A DNA stretch of 64,000 bases from Astragalus membranaceus (lineage: Eukaryota; Streptophyta; Magnoliopsida; Fabales; Fabaceae): NCBI GenBank assembly GCA_039519185.1, contig CM076849.1, positions 65,640,834-65,704,833 on the forward strand, in the 5' to 3' direction. Below the pieces are notes generated by a model. The model saw nothing but the letters and a program-made list of their open reading frames with translations, had not been told where the DNA came from and searched no databases. Both the position numbers and the translations under genes were made by a program. Below are positions 53,120 to 63,137 of the stretch, in pieces. How positions within the stretch are numbered: position 1 is the stretch's first letter; the number at the start of each line of letters is the position of its first letter.

Positions 53120-53735
53120 AAAAGGGATTTAAAGTCAGGCGAAAAGGGGATTTAAAGTCAGGCGGGCGCTTGACTTTTATTAAGTCGACTTTGTATGTCT
53201 GGAGTTTTAAAGTCAAGCGATAGCCTGACTTCGTAAGTATGTTTTAAAGTCAAACATTTATTGCGCCTGACTTCGTAAGTATGTTTTAAAGTCAAACATT
53301 TATTGCGCCTGACTTCGTAAGTATGTTTTAAAGTCAAGCATTTATTCTTGCCTGACTTCGTATGTATGATTTAAAGTCAAGCATTTATTTTTGCCTGACT
53401 TCGTATGTATGATTTAAAGTCAAGCATTTATTTTTGCCTGACTTCGTATGTATGATTTAAAGTCAAGCATTTATTTTTGCCTGACTTCGTATGTATGATT
53501 TAAAGTCAAGCATTTATTCTTGCCTGACTTCGTATGTATGATTTAAGGTCAAGCTTTTATTATTGCTTGACTTTAAATCATACTTACAAAGTCAAGCAAG
53601 AATAAATGCTTGACTTTAAATCATACTTACGAAGTCAAGCATTAATTCTTGCCTGACTTCGTAAGTATGATTTAAAGTCAAGCTTTTATTATTGCTTGAC
53701 TTCGTATGTGTGATTTAAGGTCAAGCATTATTGCG
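53120..53735 (+). repeat. CACTA left subterminal array, 43-bp period
   Basis: GCCTGACTTCGTA(T/A)GTATG followed by (A/T)TTTAAAGTCAA(G/A)CA repeats, with the CCTGAC core at 53351, 53394, 53437, 53480 and 53523, exactly 43 bp apart. Between about 53550 and 53640 the units are inverted (TTGACTTTAAATCATACTTA), then revert, making hairpin-capable blocks. These are the likely transposase-binding sites by analogy with other CACTA elements. Confidence 0.85.
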
Positions 53736-54061
53736 CCTGACCTTAAAAGTTTTTTTTTTTTAAATTTTTGTTACACCCTGGTTATACTAAAATTCATCAC
53801 TCTAATCAAACATTTACATGCAGCCACATACATTCACCAGTTTAAATTCATCACTCTAATTAATCAAACATTCATCATCTGTAACTTGGAATATGGCCAA
53901 CAAAACAAACATTTCAACTATAATTGGTCAGTTTCTACATTCATCAGTCAAGATTCATCAGTTTAAGTACAAAATACATTTACAGCCAGTCACTTACATT
54001 CATCAGTTTAAGTACAAAAAAATACATTCTAGTCTCACAGTCACTTACATTCTACATAAAA

Positions 54062-54196
54062 TCACTTAAGTTGTTTTCTTCGTTCTTCCTTTGAAGTGGG
54101 TTTACGCTCTGCATACAGCTTTATAAAAAACTCTGCCCAAACTTCTCTGACGTGTGTCAAGTCGTCATGCGTGAACGGAGAACTCGAATTAAACAT
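54062..54196 (-). pseudogene. Short ORF like the C-terminus of CACTA Ulp1-like protein
   Basis: Minus-strand frame of 44 codons from ATG 54196: SSPFTHDDLTHVREVWAEFF then a basic end. The pattern '(E/D)(E/D)...VR..WA.F' is common at the end of Ulp1-protease-like proteins carried by plant CACTA elements. Probably the last exon left after internal deletion. No catalytic part remains. Confidence 0.35.
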
Positions 54197-54308
54197 CTAC
54201 AAAAACAATTTAAATTAGATAATAAAGCAGATTGGATAATAAATGCAGGATAACTGATGCATCCAACTACGATCCATGTAGCTACACTCGAAAAATAAAA
54301 AATAACAG

Positions 54309-54585
54309 TTAGGGTAAACTGTACAATAGTTTCCTATACATTAGCTGTACAACTGGTGTAGTTCCATTCATTAAAAGTGTTAAATACTGATTAACAGTTA
54401 GGGTAAACTGTTAGGGAAAACTGACTTTAAGTCAGTTAGTGTAAACTGTGTTAGGGTAAACTGTGTTAGGGAAAATTGACTTCAAGTCAGATAGGGTAAA
54501 CTGTGTTAAATACTGATTAACAGTTAGGGTAAACTGTGTTAGGGAAAACTGACTTTAAGTCAGTTAGTGTAAACTGTGTTAGGCT
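54309..54585 (+). repeat. GTTAGGGTAAACTGT repeat block
   Basis: GTTAGGGTAAACTGT recurs, mixed with GTTAGGGAAAACTGACTTTA then AGTCAGTTAG, in which GACTTTAAGTC is near-palindromic. It looks like local expansion inside the CACTA element. Confidence 0.75.
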
Positions 54586-55558
54586 GCATGTGTATGTCAC
54601 TTCACATTTTGAACTATCTAAATTACAAGACACTATCAAGTATGAACACATTTTCCAACTACTTTCCAATTTTCTGGGTAGAAATCAGATGGTAGGTTAC
54701 GATTTAAGTAAAAGTTTCATCCCTCTTTCTCTAAATTGTTTGTTGAACAAAATTTCCCTTGTCTTTATGCCTATGCTTTTGATTGTTTCAGATTTATACT
54801 TCTATTTGCGTGAAATTTAATTCTGGTTTCTTCTATTCATTTTGCAATGTGTTCATTTTGGCTTCTTGTGCTAATGAAACTTCTATTTTATCTTATTAAA
54901 TATAGAAACTGCAAATAAGACAGAATGACGATTATCAATGCCAAAAAAACACTATATAACAGAAGAAATGTGTAATATATAGTTTCAGATCAATTGAAGG
55001 TATCAAATTTTCAAATGAATCTGACAGACATGCTTCCTAGGTCCATGTAATTATCGAAAAAAACAGATGGAAAGAGTGTTAAAAAAGGAATAGGATTAGA
55101 AAAGAACAAAAACTGTGGCATCCCTATAATAAGGATCAAAGTTCTATATGACTGAGATTCCCCTATAAAAACCATTTATGAACACAATACTAAGAACTGA
55201 TAAAAGAAGACAAATTAGAAGTTATTTCATAGGCAGGTAATCCAAAGAAGCTTATAGGGCATCCAAACAAGTTAGGAGTAAGAAGGGTACTTGCAATTTG
55301 TGGTCTTTTGTCTTTGTTTGCCACATGCCAGATATATATTATAATAGCTAGTATCTGTTTGTTTTTATGTGTGAACCAAAGTAAATTTGCAGGGGTATCG
55401 TTAAATGTTATGGGAATGAAAATGACTTGTGTAATTAGCAAAAACAAACAGATAACCCAAAATAAATAAGGTATTTTTGATTCATTATAACATACATATT
55501 GCAAATCATCTTAAGTAAGTTGGTTTGGTCTTGATAATATTTGATTGTATTGGTACAG

Positions 55559-55642
55559 GGAGCTGGGCATACTGTTCCAGAATATAAACCCCGAGAGGCA
55601 TTGGATTTTTATAAGCGTTTTCTCACTGGATCGCCAATATGA
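55559..55642 (+). pseudogene. Serine carboxypeptidase-like last exon captured by CACTA
   Basis: After an intron-like acceptor (TTGGTACAG|GG) the frame reads GAGHTVPEYKPREALDFYKR, FLTGSPI and TGA, 27 codons. This is the conserved C-terminus of plant serine carboxypeptidase-like proteins and holds the catalytic His (GAGH). The exon is clean, with a good acceptor and stop, but I find no Ser or Asp exons nearby. Part of a host gene was probably taken into the transposon, and it is not functional alone. Confidence 0.8.
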
Positions 55643-56139
55643 GAGAGAGGATGGAGTAATGCAGCTATAGATTTTATATGAACTAAAGTGATGATATATG
55701 GGATGTTATACCATCATACTACGTTTACCTCTAATTTATTACTAGATCTATATACTTTTCATGTTTGAACTGAGGCTATGACAATTAGATTAATAATATA
55801 CTTACATTGGAAGTCTGGCCTATTGCAACTTTTATGATAGCTTTTTTGATGCAGAAAATGATCAAATTGTTTTCATACTTATTATATTGTAGTGCTTAAC
55901 CTAAACAAGAAATTTAAATATTAAGCCTCCTAGACCCTAACACAGGTACAAAGCTAATCCTAAAAAAATAAAAAATAATAGGAGCATATTTTCTACTGTG
56001 AGCAAAAGAAATGCAGAAAAAAGGTTCAAAGGTTGTCAGTCGTCTGAAAGATTGTGTGCAGAATGATAACTTAAAGGACTGTGGCTCTATGTTTTGACAT
56101 GGAGATGACTCAAACAATCAATCAAGTGCAAAAGTTCTA

Positions 56140-56935
56140 ACATGGCAAAAACAAACAGATACTACCTTAAGATGATTTGCAATATGTATGTAATTAGCAA
56201 AAACGTTGTGATTTTAATCTTTTTACATGGAGAATAAAGGTTTTTGGAATCTGGGGGTGGGGTTGTCATATCTCTTTGTAATTGCAGTGAAAATTGATGT
56301 TCAAGAAAAGAAGTTACTGCCCAATTGTTGCAAACTAAGATGCTGGGTAGGGGGTTTCATATGGATTCTGTATGTTTTACTGCTCCTGTGCTCCACTACT
56401 TGGCTTATGTCAAACAGGAAAATCAAAAGAATGGAGGAATATTATATCCTATAATCTTAGTAAGATTGAAGTCCAAGCTGTTATTAAGTACTCCCTAGAA
56501 TTGGACAAATTCCTATTATGTGTCATTTTTGTGCATGATGTCAATTTTAGGCTTTGCAGCTTGGCAGTTCAGGCAGTTCATGGTCTTGATTTAGATTCAG
56601 TTTAGTTCCAATTTGTAAGTGTAAAAAATACTGAAATTTTGATAATGAATCATATTATACTGTTCAGTGTTCAGTTCAGATTATTTGTGAACAGTTGGTT
56701 CAATTCAGGTCGAAGCAGACCATCTGAATAACAGTTCACAGTTCAGACTGGTTTGTTTTTTTTAACCTGTTCTGTTTGGAACTAGAACCTATTGAACCGA
56801 ACCAAAGAAGCAGTTCAGTTCACGCGAACTGTTAGTTTGGTTCACTACGAGTGAACTTACCACAAAGGCATGGCAAAAACAAACAGATACTACCTTAAGA
56901 TGATTTGCAATATGTATGTAATTAGCAAAAACGTT
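56140..56935. repeat. Internal direct and inverted duplications in CACTA
   Basis: A block of about 65 bases containing AACAAACAGATACTACCTTA and AAGATGATTTGCAATATGTA occurs at 56142-56205 and again at 56873-56935. Part recurs inverted at about 55485-55515. A further inverted pair joins 56942-56965 and 57588-57612 (TTTTTGAGACTTCTAAAA). A separate patch at 56650-56850 is rich in GTTCAGTTCA-like words. Short frames at 56227-56605 overlap this and are not recognised. Confidence 0.7.
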
Positions 56936-57837
56936 AAATGTTATCGTTTTTGAGACTTCTAAAAACAAATAATTTTGTTAATAGCCAAATCAAATACCAA
57001 AATCGTAGTAATTAGCAAAAACCAGAATAGCAAAAGGCAATTAGGTTTTCTCTAATCCTTTTTTGTCTAATCCCTAATACAGAGAAGAAGAGAAAATTAG
57101 GTTTTCTCTTCTTCTCTTTTGAAACCCTAATCACCGAAACTCTAAAAAAGGAGGGACAGCAACAAAGCATCAAATGATTCAGAAACAGCAGCAGTCAGCA
57201 GCAAGACAACAATAACAGTAGCAGCGAAACATAAGCGAAAGAGGCACCTCAGAGGCTGGAGTGGTATCAACTATTTGTTCTTATTTATTTACACGTACCT
57301 CTAGGTCTATGTGTGATCAAGTTGCTGGGAATGAGTTAGGCTAATTTTTGGTTGTCATTAGTTTAGCTTTTCGGTTTAGATTATTGTGTTTAAAAAAACA
57401 AAAACAAAAAACTGCGATCAGAACATTAGGTGAGGAATGCATAGGGCAAATCACTCATAAAAATTAGGTTTTCCAGAACAAAAGAGAAAACTTAAAGAAA
57501 GCCAACCAGAAAATTGAGAATGGTAGAAATCAAAAATTAGCACCAGAACCACAAAATCCCAGAATATCACAAACAAAAATTTAAGGTTTTAGAAGTCTCA
57601 AAAACGATAATACGAGAAGAAGAGAAAAGTAAGAAAAAAGGATTAAAACAAAAACCCTAATACAGAGAAGAAAAGTAAGAAATAGGAGAAGAAGAGAAAA
57701 GTAAGAAAAAACGAGAGAACCCAAATTATGTTTTAAAACCCTAAATCTGGGAATGATGAAGGAAAACGAAAACGCAGTGAGAAGTAGTGAGACATTTCAA
57801 ATCGTACCTGGGTTAGGGTTCAAATCGTGCTTGGACC

Positions 57838-58035
57838 AGTGAGAAGAAGAAGCGATCCAGGGAGAAGCTTGGACCAGCGAAGAGAGAAACGGAAAAGGAA
57901 TCGTTCCAGAAGAAGAATCTACGGTTCGTGGTTCGTGGTTTGTCGTTCGTCGTTCGTGGTTCGTCGTTCGTCGTTCGTGGTAGAAGAAGAAGCAATCCAG
58001 GGAGAAGCTTCGACCAGCGAAGAGGAGAGAGCTCA
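57838..58035 (+). repeat. Duplicated ATCCAGGGAGAAGCTT block with TTCGTGG runs
   Basis: GAAGAAGAAGC(G/A)ATCCAGGG then AGAAGCTT(G/C)GACCAGCGAAG occurs at about 57842 and 57985, separated by a run of GGTTCGTGGTTTGTCGTTCG words. It looks like 5'-untranslated gene sequence. Open frames here come from the microsatellite. Confidence 0.7.
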
Positions 58036-58169
58036 GAGAGAAACGGAAAAGGAAGGAAGCTAGGGTTCGTGGTTCGTGTGGTGGGGAGAGTGACTGAGAG
58101 TGAGATACTGAGAGTGAAGGGGAGAGTGACTGAGAGTGAGATTCGTAATTCGTAAGTGATTGAATATTT

Positions 58170-58465
58170 TTTTCTATTTTTGGACTTTAGAGGTCAGGCG
58201 AGAATAGACGCCTGACTTCTAAAGTATTAGAATAGAAAGAAAAAAAATTCACCCCTAATTACAAGTTTGCCACCGTGTCACTTATGTAGTCAGGCGAATA
58301 CACGCCTGACTTCTAAAGTCTTATTTTTTCCCTGTTTCTTCACTTTAGAAGTCAGGCGTGTATTCGCCTGACTTTAAAATTCGCGAGTTTTGCCTCTTAA
58401 TTACAAGTTTGCCACCGCCTCAACATATAAAGTCAGGCATCTGAGCGCCTGACTTTAAATGTCCA
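58170..58465. repeat. CACTA right subterminal array
   Basis: GTCAGGCG and CGCCTGACTT words in both orientations, six or more within 300 bases, often facing each other across about 6-12 bases (GTCAGGCGAGAATAGACGCC). Counterpart of the left array. Confidence 0.85.
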
Positions 58466-58501
58466 ATTCTTTTCCTGATTTTGCACTAGTGGAAACAAGT
58501 G

Positions 58502-58852
58502 TATTAAGATTCATAAGAGAGAGAATCTGAAGAACTCATTTTCATTGAAAGGTTGAAGAATGAATTACAATTGATTCCAATGATTGGATCAGTATTTATA
58601 CAAAAGGGTAAAGTGAAAAACTAACGTAACTAACTATCTAAGCTGGAAAAATAAGACTAGTTACAAAATATAAAAAACTGATTAATTTACATCAAGAGAA
58701 TGGATCAATAATACAGCCCAATACATAAAACCAGTGAGGCCCAAGTGAAAGTGGAAGTTTGGCCCAATGGAGCTTAATAAAGTGTCCAAATTGAAGGAAA
58801 TTAAGTATAATTTCCAATGAAATAAGCATTACCTGAAAATAATCTATGTGGA
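58502..58852 (-). mobile_element. Ale-like 3' LTR copy
   Basis: Matches 60511-60861 with one base difference noticed (58518 G against 60527 C). Its right edge meets integrase sequence directly, with no polypurine tract. Confidence 0.75.
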
Positions 58853-59506
58853 CTAAGCAATTGTAAAACTTGATCAGAAACATGACCTAGACGACTATGC
58901 CATAAATTGGCATCATTACAATCAATATTATTCACAGTTAGTGCACTAACAGGTTGCACAACTGGTATAACAGAAGCTGTATTAGACTGAGACTTACCAT
59001 TATGAACTCTAGAGGTGTTCACAATGGAGGAGACACTATCAACACCTGCCTCAAACAGATATTTACCATGCCCAATTATTTGTGAGTGGCTGTCCAGGAT
59101 CAAGCAGATATCAAAGAAAAAACAGCTACAGTTAGAATGCAGATAAAGAGAGCTGACAGATATTAGATTGACTCTAAAAGAGGGTATGTGCATGACATTA
59201 TGAAGAGTAATGTATGGACTAAGGACAACAGAACCAGTTCCTAATACAGGGATTCTAGTGTGGTTTGGCAAAGTGACAAATTTGTTGGATAATGTACGAT
59301 ATGACTGAAATAATGCAGCATCGTTGCATATATTAACAGAGGCACCAGTATCTATAATCCATTTGTGAGCAGAGGTAATGGAAACAGATTGATACAAGGA
59401 GAAAATCATACCAACTATGGAGTCATCCTCAGTTTCATATTGCTGAAGATATTGAATCATAGCCTCATATTGAGGTGCAGTGAAAGAAGAAGGATCTGGT
59501 GTAGAG
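58801..59506 (-). pseudogene. pol: Ale-like protease and integrase start
   Basis: Minus-strand frame with the aspartic protease (HKWIIDTGASVNICND, active DTG; FVTLPNHTRIPVLGTGSV; HIPSFRVNLISVSSL) and the integrase zinc block LWHSRLGHVSDQVLQLLSPH. After that the frame enters LTR sequence. This frame begins upstream of 59506, overlapping gag, with a frameshift between them near an A-run at about 59535. Confidence 0.85.
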
Positions 59507-60379
59507 TCACCAACCTGATTGACAGTGGTAGTTGCACTTTTTCTTAAGACCTGGTGGATATCCATGCTTCTTGAAGCATTTTTCCTCAGTGTGCCCAAGT
59601 ATGTTGCAGTGAGTGCACATTGGCCTTTCTTTCTTGCCAAAAGTGCGAGGTTTGGGTTTAGCATCGGGCTTGGATACAGCACAAGCAAGTTGTTGTGCAG
59701 TAGTGGTGTGATTACTGCCAATCTCCTTCTGTTTAGCTTCTTGAAGTGTCATAGCATAAACCTGATTGATGTTTGGTAGAGGATTCATAAGCAGAATTTG
59801 ACCCCTAACCGAGTTGAAATCTTCATTGAGTCCCATTAGGAATGACATGACGTGATCTTTCTGTTGGTTGGCCTTGCAAGAACATCCACCACAAACGCAG
59901 GAGGTGGAGGTGTCAATTTCTTGCAATTCTTTCCACAGAGATTGAATCTTGGAAAAATAGGTGGTAACAGAAAGATCACCTTGAATGCAGCTACTGCGAT
60001 CACGCTTGAGTTGGAAAATGCGAGGACCATTTGGTTGATGAAACTGATCATGAAGCACATTCCACATCTCAGCCGCGGTGGTGGAGTAGATGACATTGGA
60101 TATGAGATCTTTTGAAATAGAGTTGAGTATCCAAGAGGAAACCACGCTATTGTTCTGAAACCACGATTGATGTTGAGGATCATCAAACGGAGGTTCAGCT
60201 AGGTCACCATTGATGAAGCCGAATTTGTTCTTGGCGTTGAGCCCGATAGTCATCGAACGCCGCCGTGAAGAATAGTTTTCTTCACTGGTGAGAAGGTGTG
60301 ACACGAGCACGGTGCCAGGATGATCGGAATTGCCGATATGGTAAGGATTGGTGTAGGGATTCGTCGGTGGAGTGGCCAT
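59507..60379 (-). pseudogene. gag: Ale-like Gag
   Basis: ATG 60379 opens a Gag of about 290 codons. HPGTVLVSHLLTSEENYSSR and LNAKNKFGFINGDL are the retrotran_gag_3 start; SWFQNNSVVSSWILNSISKD, AAEMWNVLHDQFHQPNGPR and KIQSLWKELQEID follow (UBN2 type), and the zinc knuckle CTHCNILGHTEEKC is near residue 264. The last residues are out of the pol frame. Gag itself looks undamaged up to the knuckle. Confidence 0.85.
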
Positions 60380-60498
60380 TGAATGAGCAACGACGAAGGA
60401 GCACCGAGAGAAGAAAGATGCGAACGGTGGCGAACGCGAGAATCAGAGGTAGTTGCGGAATAACAGAATCGTTTGAACGGAAAAACGGAAACGGTTAT

Positions 60499-60510
60499 CA
60501 ACTGATACCA
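60499..60510 (-). promoter_or_regulatory. Primer-binding site, Ale-like element
   Basis: On the minus strand ATGGTATCAGTTG directly follows the right repeat; TGGTATCA is the initiator tRNA-Met core. Confidence 0.65.
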
Positions 60511-60861
60511 TATTAAGATTCATAACAGAGAGAATCTGAAGAACTCATTTTCATTGAAAGGTTGAAGAATGAATTACAATTGATTCCAATGATTGGATCA
60601 GTATTTATACAAAAGGGTAAAGTGAAAAACTAACGTAACTAACTATCTAAGCTGGAAAAATAAGACTAGTTACAAAATATAAAAAACTGATTAATTTACA
60701 TCAAGAGAATGGATCAATAATACAGCCCAATACATAAAACCAGTGAGGCCCAAGTGAAAGTGGAAGTTTGGCCCAATGGAGCTTAATAAAGTGTCCAAAT
60801 TGAAGGAAATTAAGTATAATTTCCAATGAAATAAGCATTACCTGAAAATAATCTATGTGGA
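60511..60861 (-). mobile_element. Ale-like 5' LTR copy
   Basis: Direct repeat partner of 58502-58852, next to the primer-binding site. Confidence 0.75.
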
Positions 60862-61203
60862 GATAATTAAAAGCAAAATACGGGGCGAGGGTTGGTAATT
60901 CACCTTTTCAATAACCACACCAAAAGTTGGACAAAATTTCAAAAGTTGAAGCTAAGAACCAGACAAAAAATTCAAAAGTTATAGCTATAAACATGATTGA
61001 AGTTATCAGCTTTAAGATTAACAACTTTTCAAAAATTAACTAGCCAAGATTAAAGCTAAAACCAAGACAAATATTCAAAAACTATCTGTGAAACTCAAAA
61101 ATTAATCAAGATTAACAATAGAAAGCCAAAAAAGAAACCGGGAGTGGTTTCAGCACAATCAGCGTAACATGTGAGTGGAACTTTTGGCTCGAATCAGAGA
61201 GAG
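60862..61203. other. AT-rich spacer without recognised features
   Basis: About 340 bases with several AAAA(G/A)TT-type words and no ORF or repeat I can name. Confidence 0.5.
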
Positions 61204-61530
61204 TGTCACGGTCTAAGGGATGCAATTTGCTTTGCTTATTTTATTTCTAGTTAATTTTACTTAATTTTTACTGCTACATTTTACTGTTGCATTTCTAGTG
61301 TGCCTTGCACATGACACCTTGTAACAGAATCCCATATTAGAATGAATGAAGGAAAACGTGATCATCATCATTTGATATCACAATTCAGTTAACTCCTTTC
61401 TCTCTCCCTTTGCTCTATTTTCTGTATCTGTGCAATATCAGTATATCTAGGGGAGCATCAAATTCACTCCCCCATAGCTGGTATCATATCCTACCGGAGC
61501 AATTCTCCCTAGGATCCAAACCCTGTTACA
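61204..61530 (+). mobile_element. Reina-type 5' LTR (about 327 bp)
   Basis: TGTCACGGTC...CCCTGTTACA ends two bases before the primer-binding site. The left edge is inferred from the TG. Confidence 0.65.
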
Positions 61531-61532
61531 AT

Positions 61533-61544
61533 TGGTATCAAATT
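61533..61544 (+). promoter_or_regulatory. Primer-binding site, Reina-type element
   Basis: TGGTATCAAATT carries the TGGTATCA core of the initiator tRNA-Met site. Confidence 0.7.
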
Positions 61545-61586
61545 CCTGTTACGATCTTGTGCCTTGCTCCGATCTGCTCTTGCGCC

Positions 61587-63137
61587 ATGGCCGCCGGAAC
61601 TAGAGGTGCTGCGACCATTGCTGAATTAGATAAGAAATACGACGATAAGCACGCTGAGCTCAGCGCGAGAATGGAACAACTGTTTACTGTAATGGATGAG
61701 ATGCGCTCCTTGCTACGCGAGCGCAACACAGGCGTTGATGGTCCTCGCCCAACTCCGCGTAACGAGGGACTTGCGAATCATTACACTACCAGGATCTCGA
61801 AGGTTGAGTTTCCCAAGTTTGATGGGCGAAATGTGAAAGAGTGGCGTTACCGTTGCGACCAGTTCTTTCGCCTCGACGAGACGCCGCCGGAGAACAAGGT
61901 CAGATTAGCTTCCATTCATCTTGAGGGATTGGCTTTGCAGTGGCACCTGAACTACATCCGGCTCAAACACGACGTTTACCCTACCTGGTAGCAGTATGTT
62001 ACTGATGTCGCGCTGCGATTTGGGGAGGTCTACGAAGATCCTTTGTCGGAGTTGATCCAGGTGAAGCAAACCGGGAAGGTGCAGGACTACATCGACGCCT
62101 TTGAGCTCGCACTAACCCAGGTATCCATCATTCCCGAACACGCCTTGAGCATTTTCCTTTCTGGGCTTGAACATTGTTGTCAAATGCAAGTCAGGATGTT
62201 CAACCCACCTGACATTGCCCACGCAGCTAGTCTAGCTCGTTTGTGTGAGACTTCACGCATCCCCCTACTGAAAAACCCACCACAGAAATTCACCTCTAAT
62301 CCAAACAGCTATCAGAACCTTACCAAAAACACCACCCAGCTCACCAAGCCACCTATAACAAACTCAACTTCACCACCCTCCCCTAAACCATCATTTATCC
62401 AGGGCCAAACAGCCAACCAAAACCCTAGATTTCCCAATACCAGACCCACCCGTTTATTCACCCCTGCCCAAATGGATGAGAGGAAAGCCAAAGGGCTATG
62501 CATGTTCTGTGAGGAAGCATACTCTCCAGGCCACCATTTGAAAGATAGGAAGGCCCAAATGTTCATGATGGAGTTGGAGAATAGTGATGAGGAAGAAGAG
62601 AGTGCTAGTGAAGCTAGTGTGGATACTGCCACTACAGAAAGTCCTACACACTCCATGAATGCTTTGTCAGGTACCCCTAACCATCAAACCATGCGTGTTA
62701 CAGGGATGTACATTAAGTGGCTGCCGCAAATATTGATTGACAGTGGGAGCACCCACAATTTCCTAGATCTTGATGCTGCCAAGAGGCTAGGTTGTAAGCT
62801 GGAACCTATTCAACCTATGTTTGTCACTGCAGGGGGTGGAAGCAAGATATATGCCAAGTACATTGTGCGGGGATTTACTTGGCAATTACAGCAGTGCACA
62901 TTCACTTGTGACATGTATGTTTTGCCAATTGTCTATTGTGACTTGATCTTAGGCATCCAATGGCTGAAGTCTCTAGGCAAGATTGTGTGGGATTTTGATA
63001 AACTGCAGATGGAGTTTAATGTACAGGGCAGGAAGTGTTTGCTGCGAAGTGCTAAGCCACATTCCAATAAATTGATTAATAGCAAGAAGTTTAACCAATC
63101 ACTTGCTTCAGAGGCTGAGATTTGTTCTTGTTCTTAG
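61587..63137 (+). pseudogene. gag: Reina-type Gag and protease
   Basis: ATG 61587 (MAAGTRGAATIAELDKKYDD) is the first good start after the primer-binding site. An N-terminal coiled coil, then VEFPKFDGRNVKEWRYRCDQ FF and LEGLALQWHLNYIR capsid blocks. A TAG at 61989-61991 interrupts after PTW, and the frame continues with QYVTDVALRFGEVYEDPLSE and KVQDYIDAFELALTQVSI. The zinc knuckle is damaged (CMFCEEAYSPGHHLKDRKA: the last Cys appears replaced). The protease has ILIDSGSTHNFLDLD with its Asp, and DLILGIQWLKSLGKIVWDF. It ends at 63137 by frameshift relative to RT. Confidence 0.85.

Larger units (their letters stand above)
53109..58491. mobile_element. Non-autonomous CACTA (En/Spm) transposon, 5383 bp
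   Basis: Ends CACTAGTGCAAAA and TTTTGCACTAGTG form a perfect 13-bp inverted repeat, flanked by the 3-bp duplication GAA (53106-53108 and 58492-58494), both CACTA hallmarks. Subterminal regions are dense with GCCTGACTT-type motifs (53120-53735 and 58170-58465). No transposase ORF is present. The interior has a short ORF resembling the C-terminus of CACTA-borne Ulp1-like proteins, and a serine-carboxypeptidase exon with duplicated and inverted surroundings. Confidence 0.9.
58502..60861 (-). mobile_element. Ale/Retrofit-like Ty1/copia element, pol-deleted
   Basis: Two 351-bp direct repeats (58502-58852 and 60511-60861), with one difference noticed, flank a minus-strand gag, protease and start of integrase. 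A primer-binding site (TGGTATCAGTTG, minus) adjoins the right repeat. RT, RNase H and polypurine tract are missing, and integrase runs directly into the left repeat. The repeat ends are not TG...CA, so exact LTR limits are unsure. Confidence 0.75.

Noticed and set aside
53120..53735. CRISPR-like regular array
   Set aside because: Direct and inverted 43-bp units without unique spacers, inside CACTA ends of a plant genome.
54309..54585. Telomere-like TTAGGG words
   Set aside because: The unit is GTTAGGGTAAACTGT, not the plant TTTAGGG repeat, and it is internal to a transposon.
56227..56605. Small hydrophobic ORF in the CACTA interior
   Set aside because: One short frame with a Cys/Leu-rich stretch, overlapping duplicated non-coding DNA; no recognisable family or start context.
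57813..58155. Frames with repeated VVRGSSFVV-like or TTNDEPR-like peptides
   Set aside because: They translate the GTTCGTCGTTCG-type short repeat in the CACTA interior; not a gene.
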